A DNA stretch of 64,000 bases from positions 1 through 64,000 of the forward strand of contig NZ_ONDD01000010.1 of the NCBI RefSeq assembly GCF_900316465.1. Direction: 5' to 3'. The first letter of the stretch is position 1. Each line of letters begins with the position of its first letter. A program made the translations under genes and the position numbers. Below the pieces are notes generated by a model. The model worked only from the letters and a program-made list of their open reading frames with translations, was not told where the DNA came from and searched no databases. Source of the stretch: an uncultured Fibrobacter sp. (GTDB lineage: Bacteria > Fibrobacterota > Fibrobacteria > Fibrobacterales > Fibrobacteraceae). Shown here in pieces: positions 57,336 to 64,000 of the stretch.

Positions 57336-58007
57336 ATGAAAAAGTTGAAAGTCATCGCATTGCTCGTTTGTCTTTTGGCAGGTTTTACCTTTGCCGAAGA
57401 CTACTATTGGCCGCGCACTTACTATGTAAGCGCAGGCTTTGGCGCCCAAGTTTCCAAGGGCGATTTCAACGACCGAGTTCTTACAGGCAAAGATACCGCC
57501 GGCATCAAAGGCGACATTCATCCGCCTTCCATCTTGTTCGCCGCAGCACCGGACCTCATGCTCGGCGTAAACCTCGGCGCATTCACCTTTGGCCTTGGAT
57601 TCCAGTACTGGAAATCGGAACAGGATATCACTGGATTCCCCGAAGACTCCTACCAGCAAGACGTGCGCATTTGGCGTGCCGGACTTGAAGTTACATACAA
57701 CTTATTCTACCCCGAATTTTTCCAAATCGGACTTGGCGCGGGCTATTCTTACAGCAGCGTGAAATCCGAAAATTCCGCCTTCTTCGGACCCGACGTTTAC
57801 GATTCCGAATTTATGGGATCCGCTTTTGCGGTCATCATGAACATTCACTATTATATTACTGAAGATCTCGCCATGGTTCCGGCCATCAAGATTTACGAAA
57901 ACTGGTTCAAAAACGTTCATTGTTCCCGAATCGACAATAACGATCTAGACCCGTATTTGTGGCAAACCTTCGTTTTTGCTAGCGTTTCGGTACAATACCA
58001 ATTTTAA
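57336..58007 (+). CDS. putative outer-membrane beta-barrel protein
   Basis: 223 residues. Signal peptide VIALLVCLLAGFTFA, then alternating strands (YYVSAGFGAQVSKGDF, LMLGVNLGAFTFGLGFQYW, AGLEVTYNLFYPEFFQIGLGAGYSYSSV, SAFAVIMNIHYYIT) ending VSVQYQF with a terminal Phe. This is the pattern of a small OmpW/OmpA-like barrel of about eight strands. RBS GGAG lies 4 bases before the ATG. It follows nadA by 32 bases and has its own terminator. Function unknown. Confidence 0.65.
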   Translation: MKKLKVIALLVCLLAGFTFAEDYYWPRTYYVSAGFGAQVSKGDFNDRVLTGKDTAGIKGDIHPPSILFAAAPDLMLGVNLGAFTFGLGFQYWKSEQDITGFPEDSYQQDVRIWRAGLEVTYNLFYPEFFQIGLGAGYSYSSVKSENSAFFGPDVYDSEFMGSAFAVIMNIHYYITEDLAMVPAIKIYENWFKNVHCSRIDNNDLDPYLWQTFVFASVSVQYQF

Positions 58008-58010
58008 CAC

Positions 58011-58033
58011 AAGGCGCCCAAGCGGCGCCTTTT
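58011..58033 (+). terminator. Rho-independent terminator
   Basis: AAGGCGCC and GGCGCCTT form a perfect stem around CAAGC, followed by TT. The T-run is short because the next gene's -7 box starts at once. Confidence 0.85.
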
Positions 58034-58034
58034 C

Positions 58035-58042
58035 TATCTTTG
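58035..58042 (+). promoter_or_regulatory. TATCTTTG -7 box
   Basis: TATCTTTG fits TAnnTTTG exactly. It lies 7 bases before the ATG at 58050 and immediately after a terminator, so it must drive the next gene by itself. Confidence 0.6.
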
Positions 58043-58049
58043 CCGCCGT

Positions 58050-59207
58050 ATGAAAAAGCTTGTTTTAATCGCTACATTAGTTTTAGGGGCTAGTTCCGCT
58101 TTCGCCATGGATGGAAGCGGCTGGGCCAGCGAATTCGAATCCATGTCCGCCTTCGACAGCCAATATGGAAATCGCGCCGACTATGTCAAGCCCATCATCG
58201 ACAACTTGGGCAACGTTCTCAACAGCAACTGGTACTCAAGCGCCTCGGTGCCGCAGAGTTTCACGTTTGAAGCGGGCCTTCCCATTTCGATTATTCCGAT
58301 TGGCGATGACGACAAGAGCTACGACGGCAAGCCGTCCATTTTTGGCGGCCACGGCAATCCAGAAGCACCTTCCGACACCATTTACGGTAACAAGACCCTG
58401 AACGGCCTCGGCGTATTCACCTACCCTTACCTGCAGATGGGCGCAAGCTTCTACCACTTCAGAGCCGTACTCCGCATGATGTACCTGCCTTCCATCAGCG
58501 AACTCCGCGAATTCAGCCTGTTCGGTATCGGATTCCAGTACAGCTTCGGTCACTTTTTCCAGTACATGCTTCCCAAGGCAGCCCAGCCGTTTGACGTGAG
58601 TATTGTTTACGGTTACAATTCCAGTACCATCGGCTACCGCCCCGACGCATTCGAAGGCAAGCTGGGGCTCGACATTTCAACACACAACTTCTCGTTCGTT
58701 TTCGGTTACAAGCCCGTCAACTTCTTCGAAGTCATGATGTCGCTTGGTTACCAGAGCGCCAAAATGCTGTCTTACGGCGAGCTCTACCAACAAGACCCTT
58801 ACGACATTTTCAGAAAGAACGAAATCTACCCCGACATTACCGTCAAGGGTAACAACGGATTCCGTTTCGGCATTGCAATTGCTCTGCAGATTAGTTCGCT
58901 GCACCCGGTTATCGGCTACGATTACGCCGGCAAGTCCAGCTTCACGACCAACGTACTTTATTTCAAGTCGCAATTCGGCAAGGACAAAACTCCCGACGAA
59001 ATCGCCAAGGATAAGGGTTATGTCCGCGGAGCAAAGACCGAAGAATCTCAGGCTGAAACAACCGAAACCCCGGCAGAACAAGCTCCCGTCGAAGAATCTA
59101 GCGACGCAAGCGTCTCCGAAGCCCCTGCAGAAGAACCTGTAGAAGAAGCTCCGGCCGCCCCCGCTATCGAAGAATCGGAAGCCCCGGCAACTGAAGAAGA
59201 TTTCTAA
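58050..59207 (+). CDS. putative outer-membrane protein with acidic Pro/Ala/Glu tail
   Basis: 385 residues. Signal peptide LVLIATLVLGASSAFA. The main part shows barrel-like strands (YLQMGASFYHFRAVLRMMYLP, FGIGFQYSFGHFFQYML, FDVSIVYGYNSSTIGY, NGFRFGIAIALQISSLHPVIGYDYAG). After residue ~320 the chain turns into a ~65-residue low-complexity tail (ETTETPAEQAPVEESSDA..., many E, P, A), unusual after a barrel. It is likely exposed or periplasmic. It has its own TATCTTTG promoter. Function unknown. Confidence 0.6.
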   Translation: MKKLVLIATLVLGASSAFAMDGSGWASEFESMSAFDSQYGNRADYVKPIIDNLGNVLNSNWYSSASVPQSFTFEAGLPISIIPIGDDDKSYDGKPSIFGGHGNPEAPSDTIYGNKTLNGLGVFTYPYLQMGASFYHFRAVLRMMYLPSISELREFSLFGIGFQYSFGHFFQYMLPKAAQPFDVSIVYGYNSSTIGYRPDAFEGKLGLDISTHNFSFVFGYKPVNFFEVMMSLGYQSAKMLSYGELYQQDPYDIFRKNEIYPDITVKGNNGFRFGIAIALQISSLHPVIGYDYAGKSSFTTNVLYFKSQFGKDKTPDEIAKDKGYVRGAKTEESQAETTETPAEQAPVEESSDASVSEAPAEEPVEEAPAAPAIEESEAPATEEDF

Positions 59208-59239
59208 AACAAAAGCAAACCTAAAAAAGAAGGCATCAC

Positions 59240-60775
59240 ATGATTACATTCCTGATTGGTATCGCGATTCTTGTCGGCGGATACTTCACTTACGGAAAAT
59301 TCGTTGAACGTGTCTTCGGCCCCGATGACCGCAAGACTCCCGCCCTCGAAAACCCGGATGGCGTTGACCGTGTTCCCATGGCACACTGGAAAAACGTTCT
59401 GATCCAGCTTTTGAACATTGCAGGTATCGGTCCTGTGATTGGCGTGATTCTCGGCATCAAGTTCGGCGCCATCGTCTTCATTTTGCTGCCTATCGGTAAC
59501 GTGCTTGGCGGTGCCGTGCACGACTACTTCAGCGGCATGATTAGCATGCGCAACAACGGCTACAACGTGCCGGCACTTTCCCGCAAATTCTTGGGCAAGG
59601 GTCCGGCCAAAATCGTGATGACGTTGATCTCGGTTGCCCTAATCTTGGTGGGCGCCGTCTTCACCAACACGCCTGCAGCCCTCATTAACACCCCGATTCT
59701 TGCCGGTTCCGCGGTATCGCCCACCTTGTTCTGGATTGCCGTCGCCTGCATTTTCGCCTACTACTTTGCAAGCACCTTCTTCCCCATCGACAAGATTATC
59801 GGTCGTATCTACCCGATTTTCGGTGCGCTCCTGATTCTTGCTTCTCTCGCCATTTTCGTGGGCATCATCCCGAACTTGAACGTGCTCGATAACTTCTGCT
59901 TCAACGACATCATGAGCAACTTCCACAAGCATCCAGGCGGACAGCCGATTATCCCGATGCTCTTCGTGACGATTGCTTGCGGTATCATTAGTGGTTTCCA
60001 CAGCACGCAAAGCCCGCTTGTTGCCCGCACCGAAGTCACCGAAAAGACTGGCCGTCAGACTTTCTACGGCATGATGATTATCGAAGGCCTGATTGGTATG
60101 ATTTGGGCTGCCGGTGGCATGTTCATTTACCACCAGATGCCGGAACTCTTGACCGGCGCATCGGGCGTTAAGGTCTTGAGCATTCTCGTTTCTACCGTGA
60201 TTCCTTGGGCTCCGATTTCGATTCTCGTTGTGGTCGGCGTGATTGTTCTTGCTATCACTAGTGGCGACACCAGCCTTCGCAGCCTCCGTCTCACGATTGC
60301 AGAACTCACCGGAATGGAACAGACCTCTGTCAAGAACCGTTTGCTCCTTACCGTGCCGATGTTTGCCATCTGCGCTGCCATCATTTTCTGGAGCAACCTG
60401 AACCCCGAAGGCTTCAACATCCTGTGGAATTACTTCAGCTGGAGTAACCAGCTCATGGCCGTGTGCAGCCTTTGCGTGGCCACGGTTTACCTGCGCAGCA
60501 AAAAGAAGAACTTCTGGATTGCACTTATTCCGTGCATGTTCATGACCTTCATTACCTGCGACTACATTCTTTGGGTGAGCCCCGAAAACCTGAAGGGCGC
60601 TCCGCTCGGATTCGGTCTCGACTACAAAACCGCCCTTGTGATTGCCCTGCACGATGCAGCCATTCTCGGATTCCTGCTTTGCACTCGCGGCAAATACCTT
60701 ACCAAGATGGAAGGTTTTGATCCTGACCGCTGGAACCCCGAACTGGACGAAGGTAAAGTTCCCAAGGCACGATAA
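59240..60775 (+). CDS. cstA: CstA-family peptide/pyruvate transporter
   Basis: 511 residues, the short CstA form (E. coli CstA is ~700). About 13-14 transmembrane helices. Family motifs are DGVDRVPMAHWKNVLIQLLNIAGIGPVIGVILGIKFG, GNVLGGAVHDYFSGMISMRNNG, SGFHSTQSPLVARTEV and ITSGDTSLRSLRLTI. CstA homologues import peptides or pyruvate during carbon starvation. RBS AAGAAGG lies 7 bases before the ATG. recD2 starts 5 bases after its stop, so they may be co-transcribed. Confidence 0.9.
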   Translation: MITFLIGIAILVGGYFTYGKFVERVFGPDDRKTPALENPDGVDRVPMAHWKNVLIQLLNIAGIGPVIGVILGIKFGAIVFILLPIGNVLGGAVHDYFSGMISMRNNGYNVPALSRKFLGKGPAKIVMTLISVALILVGAVFTNTPAALINTPILAGSAVSPTLFWIAVACIFAYYFASTFFPIDKIIGRIYPIFGALLILASLAIFVGIIPNLNVLDNFCFNDIMSNFHKHPGGQPIIPMLFVTIACGIISGFHSTQSPLVARTEVTEKTGRQTFYGMMIIEGLIGMIWAAGGMFIYHQMPELLTGASGVKVLSILVSTVIPWAPISILVVVGVIVLAITSGDTSLRSLRLTIAELTGMEQTSVKNRLLLTVPMFAICAAIIFWSNLNPEGFNILWNYFSWSNQLMAVCSLCVATVYLRSKKKNFWIALIPCMFMTFITCDYILWVSPENLKGAPLGFGLDYKTALVIALHDAAILGFLLCTRGKYLTKMEGFDPDRWNPELDEGKVPKAR

Positions 60776-60780
60776 TTCGC

Positions 60781-62922
60781 GTGATTCTCGAAGGAACCGT
60801 CAAGTCGATTACCTTTCATAGTCCGCAGAACGGATTCACCGTCCTGCGGATTATTGATAGTAGCACTAAGAAGGTGGTGGTCGTTACGGGAACCTTGCCT
60901 GAACTTTCCGTAGGCGAAAACCTGCGCTTCGAAGGCGAATGGGGTCGCCACCCCAAATTCGGCGAACAATTCAAAGCCATGCACTTTGAAATCGTCGAAA
61001 CCCAGAACAACAATCTGGAAGCCTACCTCGGCAGCGGCCTTTTTCCGGGAATCGGCCCCAAGACCGCCCAGGCAATCGTCGACGCTTTTGGCGAAGAATT
61101 GCGCGACATTCTCGACTACGAGCCCGATCGTTTCCGCACAAGAAAAATCAAGGGCCTTTCGGCCGCCAAGGTAGAACAGTTCCTCGCCAGCTGGCAAGAA
61201 AACCGCCACAGTCGCGAAACATTATTGTTCCTGTACAATCACGACATCACTGGTTCTGTCGCCAAGAAGCTGTGGATGAAATTCGGGCAGGACACCATCA
61301 GCAAAATCCGCGAGAACCCCTACATTCTCTGTGAAGAAATCTGGGGCATCGGATTCCTGAAAGCCGACGAAATCGCCATGAAAGTCGGCATTCCGAAAGA
61401 CAGCCCCATGCGCCTACAAGAAGCGATTCTTTACTCGCTGCAAGAAGCTTCGCTTTCGGACGGTCACTGCTATTTGCCAAGCAACGATTTAATCGGCCGC
61501 ACGCTCAAGAATCTCCGCATCGACGTCACCGATGACGATGCAATCCAGAATCTGTTGGAGCAGTTCAAGCGCATTTGCGAATCGGGCCGTATCAAGCGCC
61601 ACGGCGATGATTGCTTTTTCCCGCCGCTCGACAACGCCGAACAGAAAATTGCCGAAATCATCAAGGCTCGCCTCGGCGAAAACGAACTGCCGACCTACGG
61701 CTTCGAGCGTGAGCTTGTGGACTGGGAACGCGAACACAAGTTCAGCTTTGACCCCACGCAACGCGAAGCAATTCGCCTTGCTATCGCCCACAAGATTTGC
61801 ATCATTACCGGCGGCCCCGGCACCGGCAAGACGACGATTCTCAAAGGAATCCTTCATCTAGCCCGCAAAATGGGAGAAAACATTCTGCTCGCCGCCCCGA
61901 CGGGCCGCGCGGCCAAGCGCATGGGCGACTGCTGCGGCGATAAGGCCTACACCATCCACCGCCTGCTAGAAGTGGACCCGGTCACCAAGAAATTCAACAA
62001 GAACGAGTTCAACAAGCTCGATTGCAACCTGCTGATTGTCGACGAATTCAGTATGGTGGACACCTGGCTGGCGGCCTCGCTGTTGGACGCCGTTCCTGAA
62101 ACTGCCCGCATCGTATTCGTAGGCGACGCCGATCAGCTCCCAAGCGTAGGCCCCGGCAACGTGCTCAACGATCTGCTGCAATGTCCGCGCATCCCAAGCG
62201 TCCGCCTGCAGCACATCTTTAGGCAATCCGGCGACAACGACATCGCCGACAAAGCAGCCCGCATCAATCAGGGCATCACGCCCGCCCCGATCGAAGGCCC
62301 GAACTTCCACTTCGTTCCGTTCGAGACCCCCGAAGAAGCCAAGCTCCACTTACAGCAACTGATCGCGACGGGTGTGCGCAGCAAAATCAACATCGACTTA
62401 AAAACCGACTTGCAGATTCTTGTACCCATGCGCAAAGGCCCCCTCGGCATTATCGAACTGAACCCATTCCTGCAAGACCTGCTGAATCCAGGCGTTCCCC
62501 GCCACAAAATGGTCGGCATCGGCTGGAGCGTTGGCGACCGCGTCATGCAAATCAAGAACAACTACGATAAAAACGTGTTCAACGGCGACGTCGGAATCGT
62601 CTACAGCATCTACAAGGAAAAGCGCAAAATTGCCGTCTTCTTTGACGAAAAACTTATCACCTACCAAGATGACGAACTCGACGAACTGCAACTCGCCTAC
62701 GCCTGCACCATCCACAAAAGCCAGGGCAGCGAATATCCCGCCGTCATCGTGATTCTCGACTCCAGCCACTACGTGATGTTGCAGCGCAACCTCATCTACA
62801 CCGCTATCACCCGCGCCAAAGGCCACGTGTGGATTCTCTCTGCCCCCGGCGCCTTCCACCAAGCCGTCCGCAACAACCGCAGCACCCGCCGCTACACGCG
62901 CCTCAAAGAGAGATTAAACTAA
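60781..62922 (+). CDS. recD2: RecD2-type ATP-dependent DNA helicase
   Basis: 713 residues. An SF1B 5'-3' helicase of the RecD2 class, which acts in repair without RecBC. It has an N-terminal OB-fold (EGTVKSITFHSPQNGFTVLRI), helix-hairpin-helix segments (GSGLFPGIGPKTAQAIVDAFG, IWGIGFLKADEIAMKVG), Walker A GGPGTGKTT with Lys350, AAPTGRAAKRM, Walker B LIVDEFSMVD, GDADQLPSVGPG, and a UvrD_C_2 end (LQLAYACTIHKSQGSEYPAVIVIL, LIYTAITRAK). The start is GTG at 60781, supported by homology of the first residues. Probably co-transcribed with cstA, with which it has no known functional link. Confidence 0.93.
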   Translation: MILEGTVKSITFHSPQNGFTVLRIIDSSTKKVVVVTGTLPELSVGENLRFEGEWGRHPKFGEQFKAMHFEIVETQNNNLEAYLGSGLFPGIGPKTAQAIVDAFGEELRDILDYEPDRFRTRKIKGLSAAKVEQFLASWQENRHSRETLLFLYNHDITGSVAKKLWMKFGQDTISKIRENPYILCEEIWGIGFLKADEIAMKVGIPKDSPMRLQEAILYSLQEASLSDGHCYLPSNDLIGRTLKNLRIDVTDDDAIQNLLEQFKRICESGRIKRHGDDCFFPPLDNAEQKIAEIIKARLGENELPTYGFERELVDWEREHKFSFDPTQREAIRLAIAHKICIITGGPGTGKTTILKGILHLARKMGENILLAAPTGRAAKRMGDCCGDKAYTIHRLLEVDPVTKKFNKNEFNKLDCNLLIVDEFSMVDTWLAASLLDAVPETARIVFVGDADQLPSVGPGNVLNDLLQCPRIPSVRLQHIFRQSGDNDIADKAARINQGITPAPIEGPNFHFVPFETPEEAKLHLQQLIATGVRSKINIDLKTDLQILVPMRKGPLGIIELNPFLQDLLNPGVPRHKMVGIGWSVGDRVMQIKNNYDKNVFNGDVGIVYSIYKEKRKIAVFFDEKLITYQDDELDELQLAYACTIHKSQGSEYPAVIVILDSSHYVMLQRNLIYTAITRAKGHVWILSAPGAFHQAVRNNRSTRRYTRLKERLN

Positions 62923-62942
62923 AAAAGGGGGAAGAATCCCCC
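62921..62942 (-). terminator. terminator for the minus-strand FISUMP gene
   Basis: Minus-strand GGGGG and CCCCC pair around ATTCTT and are followed by TTTTTT. On the plus strand it also follows the recD2 stop but lacks a T-run there. Confidence 0.7.
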
Positions 62943-62969
62943 TAATTGCAGCCCCGGCCCCACCCCAAT

Positions 62970-63060
62970 GTCATCCCGGCCTTGAGCCGGGATCTCCGTT
63001 TTATCCCGCCCTAGCCGGGTCTTCCATTACCCTCTCGAGCGGGGACACCCCGCAACGCCC
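62970..63060. repeat. REP-like palindromic intergenic repeats
   Basis: GTCATCCCGGCCTTGAGCCGG at 62970 is part of a palindrome with an 8-bp stem (ATCCCGGC/GCCGGGAT). A degraded second unit (TATCCCGCCCTAGCCGGGTC) follows at about 63001, and then a GCGGGG-ACA-CCCCGC hairpin. The 'GTCATCCCGG...GAGCCGGGATCTCC' pattern is common to dispersed intergenic palindromes in many bacteria. No gene lies here. Confidence 0.65.
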
Positions 63061-63065
63061 CGAAC

Positions 63066-64000
63066 TTATTCAGAGTCCTTGATACAACGAATAGAATATG
63101 ATACAGTCCTACCTACAACATCGTAAATTCTAAGGAAATTCCCATAATACCCAGTCACAAAGTAAAACCTATAACCATTTTCATTAACGGAAGAACTCCA
63201 AAAATAAGCAAAATCACCTGTATTATATGTTGTTTCTTTCGTTTTCGTATTATAAGATTTCGACCCAGATGCTATTGCTGAAAAGCCGCTTTTATTACTT
63301 CCATTACCTACCTGCCAACCTGAATGCGCATGCACGTCCAAGTTCCAAATTGTTTCATATCTTTCATCTCTACTACCACCACAAGACACAAACAAAGTAT
63401 CCCATTCACCATTATCAGGAACATGCCAACCTGCAGGACAAATACTATTTCCGAATCCAGCAGCATATAACCGACCAGCAAAGGAACATTTCGTTGAATC
63501 ATCAAGTAAACAAGCCGAAGATGATGTTGCAAAATTTAAATTTTGGGCCATCCAAATCTGATTTCCAATTTTTACGGTTCTATACACCTGATTATCTCTT
63601 TCATCTAGCAATTCGCCATATTCAACATCGGGATTTAGATGGTCTGTGCTCATGCAATTATAAACAGAGCAGTCATACTTTCCAGGAGGCAAAACCGTGA
63701 GGGTTGCCGAACTAGAAATTACGACAATACTTGAAGAAGAAACTTCTGCCAGGCAAGATGAATACATTGACAAAGATGAACTTGATATCATTAAAGATTC
63801 TTCACTCGACGATGATTGCTTTTCATCTAAAGACGAGGCAGACTCGCTAGCACTACAGGAAACGCCTCGACCGTCACAGTCTTCGCAACGCGAAGAAGAA
63901 GACAATGTTTTTGAATCCGCCAAAGAAATCGAACTAGAAGATTTCGGTTTCGTCTGGTCGTAAAACTCAAACCACTTTTCACCATCGCATTCGTAATTCA
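63066..64000 (-). CDS. FISUMP-domain (TIGR02145) surface protein, N-terminus outside window
   Basis: At least 310 residues; the frame is open to the window end, so the N-terminus is missing. The first visible residues (NYECDGEKWFEFYDQTKPKSSSS) suggest a preceding domain of the YECDGxxW type, then a ~90-residue Ser-rich linker. The C-terminal ~180 residues are the Fibrobacter major paralogous domain: YGELLDERDNQVYRTVKIGNQIWMAQNLNF, CPAGWHVPDNGEWDTLF, FSAIASGSKSY, FAYFWSSS and YSIRCIKD. It is likely secreted or surface-anchored; the function of the domain is unknown. Local coding is AT-rich compared with recD2. Confidence 0.88.
   Translation of the reverse strand, partial: NYECDGEKWFEFYDQTKPKSSSSISLADSKTLSSSSRCEDCDGRGVSCSASESASSLDEKQSSSSEESLMISSSSLSMYSSCLAEVSSSSIVVISSSATLTVLPPGKYDCSVYNCMSTDHLNPDVEYGELLDERDNQVYRTVKIGNQIWMAQNLNFATSSSACLLDDSTKCSFAGRLYAAGFGNSICPAGWHVPDNGEWDTLFVSCGGSRDERYETIWNLDVHAHSGWQVGNGSNKSGFSAIASGSKSYNTKTKETTYNTGDFAYFWSSSVNENGYRFYFVTGYYGNFLRIYDVVGRTVSYSIRCIKDSE

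Overview
The window looks like a chromosomal segment of a cellulolytic gut bacterium of the genus Fibrobacter (Fibrobacterota). The evidence is two tandem GH5 cellulases and a CE15 glucuronoyl esterase, many exported proteins with long Ser-rich (SSSS) linkers, a Fibrobacter major paralogous (FISUMP, TIGR02145) domain, a TIGR02147/DUF4423 regulator, and C-terminal modules resembling type IX secretion tails. Gene density is high. Many starts sit 4-8 bases behind a TATATTTG-like box, which matches the Bacteroidota-type TAnnTTTG promoter element. No tRNA, rRNA, CRISPR array, IS element or prophage was seen.

Layout. 1-4415: 3' end of polA, then two secreted GH5 endoglucanases. 4542-11055: a SWIM/SNF2 helicase, a methyltransferase, and a TIGR02147 regulator-lipoprotein operon. 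11243-17482: malic enzyme (maeB), nadC with a polyprenyl sugar-phosphate transferase, and homoserine dehydrogenase. 17532-25690: a giant Ser-linker surface protein, a second sugar transferase, and the envelope pair bamA-skp. 25808-34049: an OLD-family ATPase/nuclease, trpS, UDP-glucuronate decarboxylase, a diguanylate cyclase, coaX, an EamA transporter and an NhaC antiporter. 34277-42836: the CE15 esterase, a 31-residue ribosomal-type protein upstream of argF, a membrane protein with a degenerate GH18-like motif, bioB, a candidate structured RNA, and three envelope proteins. 43051-47159: carB with a structured leader and an unusual duplicated 3' end, a tiny lipoprotein, and HU. 47266-52420: a four-gene membrane/regulator operon, a thioredoxin-TPR protein and dus. 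52442-57303: a cobalamin-riboswitch operon (TonB receptor plus beta-propeller lipoprotein), then nadA. 57336-64000: two envelope proteins, cstA, recD2, REP-like palindromes and a FISUMP protein cut by the window end.

The most interesting points are: (1) a carB leader whose 50-codon ORF runs through a terminator hairpin, an architecture like pyrBI attenuation; (2) a second, synonymously diverged, broken copy of the carB 3' end next to a palindrome-rich element; (3) a B12 riboswitch over a BtuB-like receptor and a BtuG-like propeller lipoprotein with a Ser linker; (4) a membrane-anchored regulator with only the second half of an AraC DNA-binding domain, next to a probable paralogue without one; (5) an unassigned structured RNA near 40.5 kb.

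Everything was read by eye. Family names come from recognised motifs, and no database search or folding program was run.
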